Part shown: piece by piece, positions 1 to 12,494 of the stretch
How positions within the stretch are numbered: position 1 is the first letter of the stretch
How the letters are laid out: each line of letters starts with the position of its first letter
Assembly (NCBI GenBank): GCA_002702405.1
Contig: NZZH01000040.1
Span: forward strand, 9,448 to 27,000
Reading direction: 5' to 3'
Length of the DNA: 17,553 nucleotides
Source: Flavobacteriaceae bacterium
GTDB taxonomy: Bacteria; Bacteroidota; Bacteroidia; Flavobacteriales; Flavobacteriaceae
Position numbers and translations under genes: made by a program
The notes under the pieces: model-generated
The model's database searches: none
The model's input: the letters and a program-made list of their open reading frames with translations, nothing else
What the model was told of the DNA's origin: nothing

Positions 1-416
1 TAGTTTTAATGACTGGATCAATTTGGGGTAAGCCCACTTGGGGTACCTATTGGGTCTGGGATGCAAGAATAACATCAACCTTTATTTTATTTATCCAGTA
101 TATTGGTTTAATTGCTTTACGGTCTTCATTCAGCTCTCATCAGACTGCAGATCAGATTGTAAGTATCCTTGCAATAATAGGTGCAATTAATATTCCTATT
201 ATTAAATTCTCAGTAGATTGGTGGAATACCTTACATCAAAGTGCAAGCATAACTACAAGTGGCAGTTCAATTGACTCAGAGATGCTTTATGCGCTTCCCA
301 TAATGTTGATAGCTCTTTTATTTATATCTTTTGCTATTTTTGGCAGAAATATTCAATTTGAAATACTAAATCGAAGCAGTAATACAAAAATGATTAAAGA
401 GGTGCTTAATGGATAG
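1..416 (+). CDS. ccmC: Haem exporter/chaperone-loading protein CcmC, C-terminal part
   Basis: CcmC is an inner-membrane protein of cytochrome c maturation System I. With CcmD it presents haem in the periplasm for covalent attachment to CcmE. The gene is cut by the window edge: the frame is open from base 3, and the ATG at base 9 is internal because upstream codons (Val-Leu) continue the family sequence. The tryptophan-rich haem-handling motif WGTYWVWDARIT is at the start (bases about 39-74). The conserved WWNTLHQ, with its candidate axial histidine (codon 234-236), follows in the next periplasmic loop. At least three hydrophobic membrane segments are visible. The gene overlaps ccmD by 8 bases. 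ccmA and ccmB, if present, lie outside the window. Confidence 0.95.
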   Translation, partial: VLMTGSIWGKPTWGTYWVWDARITSTFILFIQYIGLIALRSSFSSHQTADQIVSILAIIGAINIPIIKFSVDWWNTLHQSASITTSGSSIDSEMLYALPIMLIALLFISFAIFGRNIQFEILNRSSNTKMIKEVLNG

Positions 417-537
417 TCTATCTACTGTCATCTTTACATATATCTTGTCTATTTTAGCTATTTTATTTCTTTATTCTCTTTCACATATGAGGTATTCAAA
501 GAAATTAAAAGACTGCCAGGAAGATTTAAATGATTAG
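409..537 (+). CDS. ccmD: Small haem-maturation membrane protein CcmD
   Basis: This 42-aa protein has one membrane helix (about residues 7-26) followed by a short charged cytoplasmic tail rich in Lys, Asp and Glu. That is the usual build of CcmD, which holds the CcmC-CcmE complex together and helps release holo-CcmE from CcmABCD. Sequence identity in this family is always poor, so the call rests on size, topology and the position between ccmC and ccmE. The ATG at 409 is preceded by a strong ribosome-binding site AGAGGTGC (398-405). It overlaps the end of ccmC by 8 bases and the start of ccmE by 8 bases. Confidence 0.85.
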   Translation: MDSLSTVIFTYILSILAILFLYSLSHMRYSKKLKDCQEDLND

Positions 538-946
538 AAAAAATAGATTAAACAAAATTTTTATTATTGTTTCACTTTTAATATCGCTAACACTGATTCT
601 CTATTCAATTCTCAGAGCTTTAGAAACAAATATTGATCTTTATTTAACGCCAACTCAAGTAGAGTCAGGAGAATATAATATAGATAAGAGCTTTAAGCTT
701 GGAGGAATGGTAAAGAAAGAAAGCTTGAAGCAGTCTGAATCATTAGAAATTAAATTTACAGTTACAGATTTTAATAAAGAGATTGAGGTAGTTTATATAG
801 GCATCTTACCTAATCTATTCAAAGAAAATAGTGGCGTTGTTGCCTCAGGGTATCTAGACAAAGAAAAGAAAGTCTTTATTGCTGATGAAATTCTAGCCAA
901 GCATGATGAAACTTATATGCCAATAAAAATAGAGGTGCAAGATTAA
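530..946 (+). CDS. ccmE: Periplasmic haem chaperone CcmE
   Basis: CcmE binds haem covalently and carries it from CcmC to the CcmF-CcmH ligase. The 138-aa product has an N-terminal membrane anchor (about residues 9-29) followed by a periplasmic beta-barrel domain. The signature AKHDETYMP near the C-terminus contains the haem-binding histidine (H125) and the downstream tyrosine (Y129), as in the family motif HDENY. The C-terminal tail after the motif is short (9 residues after Y129), whereas many homologues have a longer disordered tail. The start overlaps ccmD by 8 bases. The TAA stop (944-946) shares bases with the inferred ATT start of ccmF. Confidence 0.96.
   Translation: MIRKNRLNKIFIIVSLLISLTLILYSILRALETNIDLYLTPTQVESGEYNIDKSFKLGGMVKKESLKQSESLEIKFTVTDFNKEIEVVYIGILPNLFKENSGVVASGYLDKEKKVFIADEILAKHDETYMPIKIEVQD
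931..938 (+). promoter_or_regulatory. Ribosome-binding site that fixes the ccmF start
   Basis: The 8-base sequence AGAGGTGC lies three bases before the ATT at 942. The identical 8-mer, again three bases before the start codon, precedes ccmD (398-405, ATG at 409). This matched pair is the main local evidence that translation of ccmF begins at the ATT. Confidence 0.65.
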
Positions 947-2771
947 TACCTCTGCAGATTTATTTGGGAGTTCAATTCTTTGGTTTTCAGCATTCTTATG
1001 CATTCTAATTTTTACTTTTTCTCTAAAAAGAAAATCACATGATTTAATAAAAAATTTAATTTACGCTAATTTTTGGACTCTACTCATTGGTTCTTTATAT
1101 CTTTCTTACCAATTTTTAAGTAACAACTTCTCATTTGTATATGTTTGGCAAAATTCCAATGTCTTGCTACCTATTTTTTACAAAATATCAGCTTTTTGGG
1201 CAGCACATGAGGGATCTTTTTTTCTGATGGTATTATTGCTTTCGCTTTGTGCAGCTTTAAATAATATTTTTATGAAAGAAAGTAGATATCTGTCACTTTC
1301 AAATTCTGTTTTAGCTTTTATACTTTTTTTCTATTTAATTTTTCTAGTCTTAACGTCTAATCCATTTATGATTTTTGAGGTTTCTCCGCTGAATGGATCT
1401 GATCTGAACCCATTATTGCAAGACCCATTATTAGTAATACATCCTCCTATGCTTTTCACTGGCTATGTTTTTTATGCAATTACATTTAGTTTTGTTATTG
1501 CAGGCATATTTACTAATTTTGATAAAGAGCTTTTTAAAATAATAAAGCTTTGGGCTGGTATAGCATGGTTTACTTTATCTCTAGGCATTCTACTGGGATC
1601 AATGTGGGCTTACTATGAATTAGGTTGGGGTGGGTATTGGTTTTGGGATCCAGTTGAAAATGTTGCTTTAATGCCTTGGCTAGCAGGTACAGCATTTACA
1701 CACTCTTTAACCTTCAGCAGAAATAAAGTATTTCTATCCTGGATGGTGTTTTTAGGCATATTAACATTTTTACTTTCTATTCTAGGTTCATTTATAGTCA
1801 GATCAGGCATTTTAAATAGTGTTCATTCCTTCGCATCCGATCCTTCACGTGGAGTCTTTTTGCTTAGCTTATTTGCATTGTTCTCATTAGTTTCATTGGG
1901 ATTATTTTTTTGGAGAAGTAACTTTTTGCATAGCAAGTGGCCAAGATTTATGTCCAGAAATTATTTGCTCGTCCTCAATAACATAATCTTAATGACGATA
2001 CTGCTTATAGTTTTTCTAGGAACTTTATACCCCATCTACTATGAGGTTGTTTACAATGAAAAGTTCAGCGTTGGCCCAAACTATTTTTCTGAATTGATTA
2101 CTCCTGCTGTATTCGCATTAATTATCCTATTCACAGCAGAGCAATTTCCAAAGATCTTATCTATGGATAAATTAAAATTATTTATAATTTTAGCTGTCGC
2201 GACTATTGCTGTTCTTATTATGAATTCTTTTAGCATGGGCTTATTTCTATCAGGAATATTTTTAGCCATCCTAATTTTCAAAGCTATTTTCGATTTTTTA
2301 AGTAAAAAGAAGTCATTGAAGATTCATAAGGTATTAGGTCATCTAGCTGTTGCATCACTTACTTTTTCAATCCTCTTAAATCATGAATTTTCTAAAAATA
2401 TTGATTTCAAAATTAAACCCAATGATGAAGTTGAATTCATGGGCACAAATTTAATTTTTAAGTCCGCAGATGTTATTCAAAGTCAAAACTTTAATAGTGT
2501 TGTAGCAAATTTTGAAGTCGAAGATAAAGGTAAATATTTTAATATCGTTGCAGAAAAGCGTAGATATAAAGTTGGAGGCGTAATAACTTCAGAAACAGGA
2601 ATTGCTCCATATATAACAAAAGACTATTTAGTAGTTTTGGGAGACTTAAAACCAGATGGATCATGGGTAGTAAGATACTCTATTAAGTATGGAATTATGA
2701 TGATTTGGATGTCATCATGTTTACTGCTTTTATCAATTCTTTACGGGACAGTTAGAAGGCATGACTACTAG
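942..2771 (+). CDS. ccmF: Cytochrome c haem ligase subunit CcmF, inferred AUU start
   Basis: CcmF is the polytopic inner-membrane core of the System I synthase that reduces CcmE-bound haem and, with CcmH, links it to the CxxCH cysteines of apocytochromes. From 942 the product is 609 aa, somewhat shorter than the E. coli protein (about 647). The WWD haem-binding motif (WGGYWFWDPVEN, residues 229-240) is intact. So are the preceding HPPMLFTGY region and the later SVHSFASDPSRG segment, which carries a conserved histidine. The start is unusual. Between the in-frame stop at 930-932 and the TTG at 1164 there is no ATG, GTG or TTG, yet the frame encodes typical CcmF N-terminal sequence, including two membrane helices. 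Starting at 1164 would remove about 74 family residues. ATT at 942 is the best choice because a strong ribosome-binding site precedes it. The gene overlaps ccmE by 5 bases and ccmG by 11. Confidence 0.9.
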   Translation: MNTSADLFGSSILWFSAFLCILIFTFSLKRKSHDLIKNLIYANFWTLLIGSLYLSYQFLSNNFSFVYVWQNSNVLLPIFYKISAFWAAHEGSFFLMVLLLSLCAALNNIFMKESRYLSLSNSVLAFILFFYLIFLVLTSNPFMIFEVSPLNGSDLNPLLQDPLLVIHPPMLFTGYVFYAITFSFVIAGIFTNFDKELFKIIKLWAGIAWFTLSLGILLGSMWAYYELGWGGYWFWDPVENVALMPWLAGTAFTHSLTFSRNKVFLSWMVFLGILTFLLSILGSFIVRSGILNSVHSFASDPSRGVFLLSLFALFSLVSLGLFFWRSNFLHSKWPRFMSRNYLLVLNNIILMTILLIVFLGTLYPIYYEVVYNEKFSVGPNYFSELITPAVFALIILFTAEQFPKILSMDKLKLFIILAVATIAVLIMNSFSMGLFLSGIFLAILIFKAIFDFLSKKKSLKIHKVLGHLAVASLTFSILLNHEFSKNIDFKIKPNDEVEFMGTNLIFKSADVIQSQNFNSVVANFEVEDKGKYFNIVAEKRRYKVGGVITSETGIAPYITKDYLVVLGDLKPDGSWVVRYSIKYGIMMIWMSSCLLLLSILYGTVRRHDY

Positions 2772-3273
2772 AGCATTTTTAATTATTTTTTTACTTTTAC
2801 TGCTAAGTCTATTTAGTTTTTTTGCTATCTCCCTTCAAAAGGATTATGTACAGCCAGTCAAAAATCAAGAAGGCAAGCCCCTTATATTAGATAGGCAGCT
2901 TTATACAATTGACGGAATAAAGGTAAGTGAAGATTCCCTATTATCAGGGAAAGTAATATTAAATGTTTATGCAAGTTATTGTCTTCCATGTAGGGTTGAA
3001 CACCCATTTCTAATTGAAATTGCAGACTCAAAGGATGTGAAAATGGTGGGGATTAGTCATAAAGAACAGGTTTCTGCCACTAAAGACTATCTTGAAGAAT
3101 TAGGCGATCCATATGATTTTTCCATTCTTGATTTAGATGGAGACTTTTCTTTAAAGTTGGGAGTAATAGGCCCCCCAGAAACATTTTTAATTATTGATGG
3201 AGAGATTGTCGCTCATAGGATTGGTGTAATTGATATAAATATTTGGAATGAAAAATTTGAGAAATATTTTTAA
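2761..3273 (+). CDS. ccmG: Thiol:disulfide interchange protein CcmG (DsbE)
   Basis: CcmG is a membrane-tethered periplasmic thioredoxin-fold reductant that keeps apocytochrome c and CcmH cysteines reduced. The 170-aa product has an N-terminal anchor (about residues 5-25), the redox site CLPC (C74, C77) followed by the family's acidic residue E80, and the GVIGPPETF motif with the cis-proline (P139) typical of CcmG/TlpA proteins. The tryptophan that usually precedes the first cysteine is a tyrosine here (ASYC instead of ASWC). It overlaps ccmF by 11 bases and ccmH by 26. Confidence 0.95.
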   Translation: MTTRAFLIIFLLLLLSLFSFFAISLQKDYVQPVKNQEGKPLILDRQLYTIDGIKVSEDSLLSGKVILNVYASYCLPCRVEHPFLIEIADSKDVKMVGISHKEQVSATKDYLEELGDPYDFSILDLDGDFSLKLGVIGPPETFLIIDGEIVAHRIGVIDINIWNEKFEKYF

Positions 3274-3634
3274 ATCTTTATTATTTTTTTGCTTTTTGAT
3301 GCAGGCAGATGCTCTATATGAAGATTTAGATAAAGAAGAGTTAGAAAGGCTTGAATATCTTGCAGATAATATTAGATGTCCTATGTGCTCATATGGGAAT
3401 TTGTCCAGCTCTAATGCTCCAATATCTAGTGACCTAAAGCAAGAAATTGCTTCTTTAATTAATCAAGGTTATTCAGATCAAGAAATTTTTGATTTCATGC
3501 AAGATAGATATGGAGATTACATATTGCTCGATACAAATATTGAAGATAATAGGTCAATTTTTCTTATCCCTTTAGTAGTTTTAGTTATATCCATATTGCT
3601 TGTAACCACCTATACTATTAGAAAATCTAAATGA
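3248..3634 (+). CDS. ccmH: Cytochrome c maturation protein CcmH, short form
   Basis: CcmH is a periplasmic-facing thiol protein that pairs with CcmF and resolves the disulfide on apocytochrome c. The 128-aa product has an N-terminal signal sequence (about residues 1-22) and the signature RCPMC (C44, C47) followed by the conserved three-helix region (SDLKQEI, then DFMQDRYGDYILL). A C-terminal membrane helix spans about residues 103-122. No TPR region of the CcmI type is fused to it, and the next gene is smc, so the CcmI function is not in the visible cluster. The ATG at 3248 lies inside ccmG (26-base overlap) and gives a good signal peptide. The stop overlaps smc as ATGA. Confidence 0.94.
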   Translation: MKNLRNIFKSLLFFCFLMQADALYEDLDKEELERLEYLADNIRCPMCSYGNLSSSNAPISSDLKQEIASLINQGYSDQEIFDFMQDRYGDYILLDTNIEDNRSIFLIPLVVLVISILLVTTYTIRKSK

Positions 3635-5837
3635 GACTTAAAAGCTTAAAAATAGCAGGGTTCAAAAGTTTTGTTGACCCAATCCAGATTGATTTTCCAG
3701 GAATCATGTGTGGCATTGTTGGCCCTAATGGATGTGGAAAATCCAACATCATTGATGCCATAAAATGGGTGAAAGGAGAGCTCTCACCTAAAAGCCTTAG
3801 AAGCGAAAGTCTTCAAGATGTAATTTTTAATGGTTCTGACACCAGAAAGCCTGTTAGCCATTGTTCAGTTGAGCTATTTTTTGATAATTCTGAAAATTTT
3901 TTAGGTGGGGAATATCTTGAATTTGATGAAGTAAGTGTAAAAAGAGAGATGGGTCGTGATGGACAATCAAACTACTTTATTAACAATGCTTCTGCAAGAA
4001 GAAGGGACGTTCAGGATCTTTTTCTTGGCACTGGTTTAGGAGGAAATAGTTACGCAATTATAGAGCAGGGCATTATATCTAGTTTAGTAGGAGCCAAACC
4101 AGAAGAGCTTAGAAGCTATGTTGAAGAAGCAGCAGGAATCTCAAAGTACAAAGAGAGAAAGAGAGAAACAGAATCAAGAATAAGAAGAACGTCCGAGAAT
4201 ATTTCAAGACTTAAGGATTTAGAAGATGAAGTCAAAAGATCAATTAGAAGATTAAATGCTGAAGCAAACTTAACATCAAAATATAAAAAATTAAGAGACA
4301 AGGAAAAGCAATATCAAAAATTTATACTTTCTGACGATATGAGTGAGCTAATGAAACTTATGAATCAGTCAGAAAAAGAAAATAAATCAATTGATAAAGA
4401 TCTCGAGAAAATAGATGGTGATAGATTGGCTCTAGTTGCTAAAAGAGATGTCAATAAGACTCAGCTAATGGAAAGTCTAAAAGATCTTGAAGAAGAACAA
4501 AGAGGATTCTTTGAATCAGGAGCAAAAATATCTTTAATAGAAGAAAAAGAAAGAACTGTAGCAAGCCGTATAGAGGAATTATCAAAAGAAGAACAAAAGA
4601 ATCTAGTTAATCTTGAAGATTTATCAAAAGAATTAGACTCAGCGAAGTCAGATTTAAGCAAAATTGATGAGAAAGTCATGGAAGGCATCGTCAGTGACTC
4701 CAAAAACATCTTAGAAAGCGTTGAATCTGATATAAGTAAGAAAGATTCAAGTTTAATTGAAAAGTCATTAAAAGAATTCTGGAAGAAAGGCTACCAATAT
4801 GGTCTAGGCGAAAGTGGAGAAGCAGTAGAGACAATAAATGCTTTGCGTGGCCAGTTTGCATCACGAAATGATCAAATTACTAAAGACATAGAATCCATGA
4901 AGAAAAATCTTGCTAAAGAAAAAAGCGAACTTTCAGGTTTAGTTGAAACAAGAAAGAGCCAAGAGTTAAAAGTCATCGAACTAAGATCAAATCAAGATAA
5001 AGCAAATGAAGAAATGAGAACTATAGAAGCAGAAATTACAAAATTAGAGTCTGAAAAAGAAAGAATAGTACAACAAAGAAATGAAAAAGAAGTTAGCAAA
5101 AGAACAATTGAAATAGATATAAAAGAGAAACAAGAAAGATTAGATGCTTATTCAGAAGTTAAAGATTTAGAAGGCGAAAGAGAATCAATCGTTCAAGATT
5201 TAGAGAAATTACAAAAGAGAATAATGAATCTTGGGCCAATTAATTTTGCAGCTCCAGAAACACTAGAAGCAGAAAAAGAACGTAAAGAAACTTTATCTGG
5301 CCAAATAGAAGAACTAGAGACATCCTTAAATAAATTAGATGAAGCAATTAGAAAAATCGATATGGAGTCAAATAAATCTTTTCATAATTGTTTAAATTCA
5401 GTAAATAAATACTTAGAAGAGATGTTTCCTAAACTTTTTGGCGGCGGTTTTTGTAAATTAGATTTATTAGATAAATCTGAAGATTCAGGCTTGATATTAA
5501 TGGCTAGATTGCCGGGAAAGAAAAATACAAAATTATCTCAACTGTCAGGTGGTGAAAAAGCATTGACAGCGTTAGCTCTTGTCTTTTCTCTATTTTCTAT
5601 CAATCCTGCACCATTTTGTTTATTAGATGAGGTGGATGCACCTCTTGATGATGACAACACTGCAAGATTTATAAGTCTTGTCAATGAAATGTCAGAGAAG
5701 GTTCAGTTTATCTTTGTAACTCATAATAAGATTTCAATGGAAAAAAGTTCTCATTTACTTGGAGTTACTATGAGAGATCTTGGAGTCTCAAAAGTTGTAT
5801 CTGTCGATGTGGAACAGGCTATGGAGTTAGCGCAATC

Positions 5838-5841
<4 letters not shown>
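3631..5841 (+). CDS. smc: SMC chromosome-organising ATPase, short and without visible hinge
   Basis: SMC proteins are ABC-type ATPases that extrude or hold DNA loops, normally as dimers joined at a hinge. Both head halves are intact and closely match the Pseudomonas-type SMC pattern. Walker A is GPNGCGKSN (31-39), followed by RRRDVQDLFLGTGLG (about 123-137) and the conserved EEAAGISKYKERKRETE stretch. The C-terminal half has FGGG (about 603-606), the signature LSGGEKALTALAL (638-650), Walker B LLDEVDAPLDD (664-674, catalytic E667) and the switch histidine in FVTHNK (H698). The total is 736 aa, against roughly 1,150-1,200 for the family. Residues about 170-530 are charged, heptad-rich coil. 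The expected globular hinge, with its GxxG motifs, is missing; only a short segment around 350-408 breaks the coil. It is a single open frame, starts on ATGA with ccmH and overlaps zipA by 4 bases. The smc-zipA-ligA order is typical of gammaproteobacteria. Confidence 0.93.
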
Positions 5842-9034
<3,193 letters not shown>

Positions 9035-9038
<4 letters not shown>

Positions 9039-11914
9039 ATTCTTTTGATCAAGAAATCTTCTTGTTGAGCAGTTTTTTCTAAATTTGGATTAATAATAGA
9101 AAAAATGCTTCTTGGCTTATTTTTAAGATGTTCTGCAGCCTCAACTATGTCTTCTTTGCTTACATTAAATATATTATTTCTATAAGTCTGTCTATTCTTT
9201 TGTGAACGGTTCTCTGAATTTAAACGGTAATCTTTGAAAGCTTCGCCAGCTGGAGAAGAAGGTTTATCTATATCCGATAGCACAGACAATTTACTTTCAA
9301 GAATCATATCATCATCAAAACTACCAAGAGAAGCCCATGTTAATGAATTATCAAAATCTTCTAATGTTTCGATAAACCTAGGATCTCTATAAGAGAACAT
9401 TTTAAATGTTCCTGAAAATGGATCATATGTTGCTCCACCACCGTAAGCTCCACCTTGCTCTCTAACTCTTTTATGCAAGTACTCATTTCTTAAAAGACTA
9501 GAAAGGAGGACAAATTTTGGTGAGTCTTTAGGATCATAGATCGGAGAATCAAATGACATTGCAGAAAAATTTACTTGTGTATTTATAGGTAAAGCAACTT
9601 TATTAAAAGTTTTACTAAACTCTACATTAATTGAAGAACTACCATCTTTTTTAAAATCCAAAGATCTAATTCCATCAATCTGTTCATTTGTTAACTTAAT
9701 ATTAGAAATAAAAAGTAGTTCATTTTTATCTGATTTAGTTTTTTGAAGCATTTTTTGCATTTTTTGCATTTGATCTTTTATCTGATCATCTTGATTTGAG
9801 ATAAAAGGAACAAACCTATTTATTGCACTTAGGCCTCCAATAGCTTCCTGCACAAAAGATAATTCACTATGTGAAGATGATGCTCCTAGCATTGCAAATC
9901 TATGGCCATTTTCAACAATAGATTGTTGGAAACCCATGAAGTTTTGAAACATTAACTCTTTAACTCTTTTTTCATCATCAAGTTTTGTCTCATTAAGAAT
10001 TTCAAAGATTAATTCAGTTGCTTCAACTGTATTCTCCGGCAAAAATTTTGAAGATAGAGAGATTTTTCCTTTTATTTGATTATTTTCATCATAGTAAAAG
10101 TGGTTTGAGGTATTTATGCCTCCAGTAATTCGAGAAATCTCTTCTTGGAGTTGGAAATAATCTCTTTTTTCGACCCCAACTTTACCAAATAATGCAGTAA
10201 GAGCCATAAGATGCCCTAGTTCCTCGCCAGAAGATATATTTAGATCTTTTGTAACTGCATTATAGGTTAAGCCATTTGTATGTTGCTCATAAAATGTAGG
10301 ACTATAACCAAAAGTTTTAAGTTTTTTGGTTTTAGGATAGCTTGTGCTTTTTGGGACATCAGTGAGCTCCAACTTTGGTAATACATTTTTATCTGGAATA
10401 GCATTCTGTCTATCTGCAAGCTTCTTAGAGTCGTTAATAAGATCTAATTTTTCTTTGCTGCTCATAGAAGATTTTATGCTATCGAGTATTTTCTTCAATT
10501 CGGCCTCTTTCTTATTAATGAGTTCTAAGTCCGGAACCATTTCAAGATTGACCCTATGATTATTAGAAACAAATAAGTCATCAACTAATTTATTTAGATA
10601 GCCCTTATCCTTTACTCTTTCTTTCAATCTAGTCAAAGCTTCATCTACACTTGCTAAGACCAGAGGATCAGATTTATATAGAGATCCAGGCGCCATTGAT
10701 AGAAGAATTTGAAGTCCATAAGGAAGGGAGCCAGAGGAAATTTCTCTTTTCCCCATTTCAAGCTGGTATAAAGCAGCATCTATCTGAGCCTCAGAAAAAC
10801 CATCTTTAACAATATTTTTGAAAGTTTTATCTACTAATTCATTAAATTTTAGCTGTGATTTAGGTTCTGTACCCTCAATTCCGCATATAAAAACTAAATG
10901 TCTCATACTGTCTTCAAGACCTAATATTTGTGCTGGCGATTTTCCTAGATCATTTGACTCTAGCACCTTATATAAAGGAGAAGCTGAATTACTTAAAAGC
11001 AGCAAAGAAATTAAATGTGCGTCTAGTAGTTGGTCAATATTGAAGCTTTCACCCAATGTCCATGCACAATAATTTTGATAACCTGTTTGTTCTTTTGATA
11101 CAGGATTAAAAAACTCGTTTACGTTTACTGGCTCTGAAAAGCTTTTTTGCTTAGAAACAATCTCTATCTTGTTTTCTTCAATTTTCTTAAATTTTTTAGT
11201 TAATTTTTTATCAATAAATTTTTGTATTTCTTTAGCATCCAGGTCTCCCCAAGTGAAATATGTAGCATTTGATGGGTGATAGAACTTTTTATGAAAATCT
11301 TTTAAATACTCATGTGTCAAATTAGTGATATCTTCCGGTTCGCCGCCACTATTGTTCTTATAAGTGATATCTGGAAATAAGCTTTTTGTTAAAGCTTGCC
11401 ATGTTGTATTAGAAATGTTGCTCATCGAGCCTTTCATTTCATTAAATACCACACCTTTGTATTCAAGATCACTACTACTTTTATCAAATTTAGCAAACTC
11501 TAGTCTGTGTCCTTCTTGTTTAAAATCTTCTTCTTCAAGCAAAGGGAAGTATGCAGCATCTAAATAAACATCTAGTAGATTAAAAAAATCTTTTTTGCTT
11601 TGGGTTGCAAATGGGTATGCTGTCCAGTCACTTGAAGTGAATGCGTTCATGAATGTACTCATTGATCTTCTTAGCATCATAAAAAATGGATCTCTAACTT
11701 TAAAATTTTCAGAACCGCATAGGGTGGTATGTTCGAGTATATGAGCTACACCTGAAGAATCTTCTGGAATCGTTCTAAACATCACCATAAAGACTAATTC
11801 TTTGGAATCATTTTTAAGATGAATGTGCTCAGAATTATATTCACCAAGCATATATCTTTGCGCTTCAAAGCCTAAGGAAGTATTTTGTTTTTTTTCAATA
11901 ATTTTGTCATTCAT
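9035..11914 (-). CDS. M16C zinc metalloprotease (PreP/Cym1-like)
   Basis: This is a large M16-family peptidase of the presequence-protease branch, which degrades short unstructured peptides inside a closed two-half chamber. The 959-aa length fits that branch. The inverted zinc motif HILEH (H58, E61, H62) and the distal ligand glutamate (E159 in VVFNEMKG) are present. The C-terminal half contains the conserved arginine-tyrosine substrate-contact region (RVREQGGAYGGG, about 812-823). No signal peptide is seen, so a cytoplasmic location is likely. A short Met-Gln-Lys repeat lies around residues 714-722. It is transcribed alone, convergent with the transglycosylase (4-base overlap) and divergent from the lipoprotein gene. 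There is no clear ribosome-binding site before the ATG. Confidence 0.93.
9748..9774. repeat. Three-unit 9-bp repeat inside the M16C gene
   Basis: Two exact copies and one partial copy of GCATTTTTT stand in tandem; on the coding strand they give repeated Met-Gln-Lys. The unit length is a multiple of three, so slippage would change the protein length without breaking the frame. Confidence 0.6.
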
Positions 11915-11918
11915 ATGC

Positions 11919-11948
11919 TTGAGTTTTAGGGAACTAATATTATATATT
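11919..11948 (+). promoter_or_regulatory. Possible sigma-70 promoter for the DUF4136 lipoprotein
   Basis: TTGAGT (11919-11924) and TATATT (11943-11948) are separated by 18 bases and lie just upstream of the ATG at 11967. This is a pattern match only. Confidence 0.35.
11939..11944 (-). promoter_or_regulatory. Possible -10 element for the M16C protease gene
   Basis: A perfect TATAAT reads on the minus strand, about 25 bases before the protease ATG. It shares bases with the opposing -10 element. No good -35 hexamer is seen. Confidence 0.35.
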
Positions 11949-11966
11949 TTAAGTCAGAAAGAAAGT

Positions 11967-12494
11967 ATGTTTAGAAAAATTTTAGCTTTATTAACTTTAA
12001 CTGCAGTGATTGGTTGTAGTTCTAATCCTGTAAGCGTAGAAAAGCTGAGCACCTTCAATTTATCTGATTACAGCAGCTTTAATGTAAAAGTTGTAGGCAT
12101 GGAAGACACTAAAGTAAGCCCATTTACTAGGTCTGGATTAAAAAGAGAATTTATTGAACAGCTATCAGGTCTTGGGCTATCTATGAATGATAAGTCACCT
12201 GATTTTATTGTAAAAATATCTATTGATGTCAGTGATGGGTACAAAGGTTCAAGAAGTAGCTTTAGAAGAACTAGATCTTACTACAGAGGGGGCTATGCTT
12301 ATGACCCTTTCTTTGAAGATTATTATCATCAAGAACAATCCTATTTAAGAGTTACTCTTTATTCTACTAGCAATGAAGAGCCACTGTGGACAGGATTAAG
12401 ACCAACTAAATATGTCGATAAAGATCTTAAGCTTTCTGAAGAAGAGATTGTCAAATATGTTGAAAGTCTTATTAACGAAATTGTAAATTCTTAG
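11967..12494 (+). CDS. DUF4136-type lipoprotein
   Basis: The 175-aa product starts with a lipoprotein signal peptide ending in VIGC (lipidated C17), so it is an envelope lipoprotein, probably on the outer membrane. The mature part resembles the DUF4136 family. It has an early S-D-Y-x-S-F segment, an arginine/tyrosine-rich central stretch (about residues 94-120) and a C-terminal region with LRVTLYSTSNEEPLWTG followed by an amphipathic helix, as in the family. The role is unknown. The frame stays open upstream into the protease gene on the other strand, but the ATG at 11967 gives the signal peptide and has a purine-rich AGAAAGAAAG before it. Its TAG stop is interleaved with the convergent gene. 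Confidence 0.8.
   Translation: MFRKILALLTLTAVIGCSSNPVSVEKLSTFNLSDYSSFNVKVVGMEDTKVSPFTRSGLKREFIEQLSGLGLSMNDKSPDFIVKISIDVSDGYKGSRSSFRRTRSYYRGGYAYDPFFEDYYHQEQSYLRVTLYSTSNEEPLWTGLRPTKYVDKDLKLSEEEIVKYVESLINEIVNS

Noticed and set aside
942..1164. A frameshift explaining the missing ccmF start
   Set aside because: The family-like N-terminal sequence is in the same frame as the rest all the way to 942, so no frame change is needed.
1613..2281. Antisense open frames inside ccmF, smc, zipA, ligA, the protease and others
   Set aside because: They lie opposite well-supported genes, have no family resemblance, and arise from codon bias on the coding strand.
1164..2771. ccmF starting at the TTG at 1164 (535 aa)
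   Set aside because: It would drop about 74 residues of typical CcmF N-terminal membrane sequence encoded in the same open frame; the ATT at 942 has a strong ribosome-binding site.
11823..11966. N-terminal extension of the DUF4136 lipoprotein into the protease gene
   Set aside because: The extension is antisense to the protease coding sequence and would bury the lipoprotein signal peptide; the ATG at 11967 fits better.
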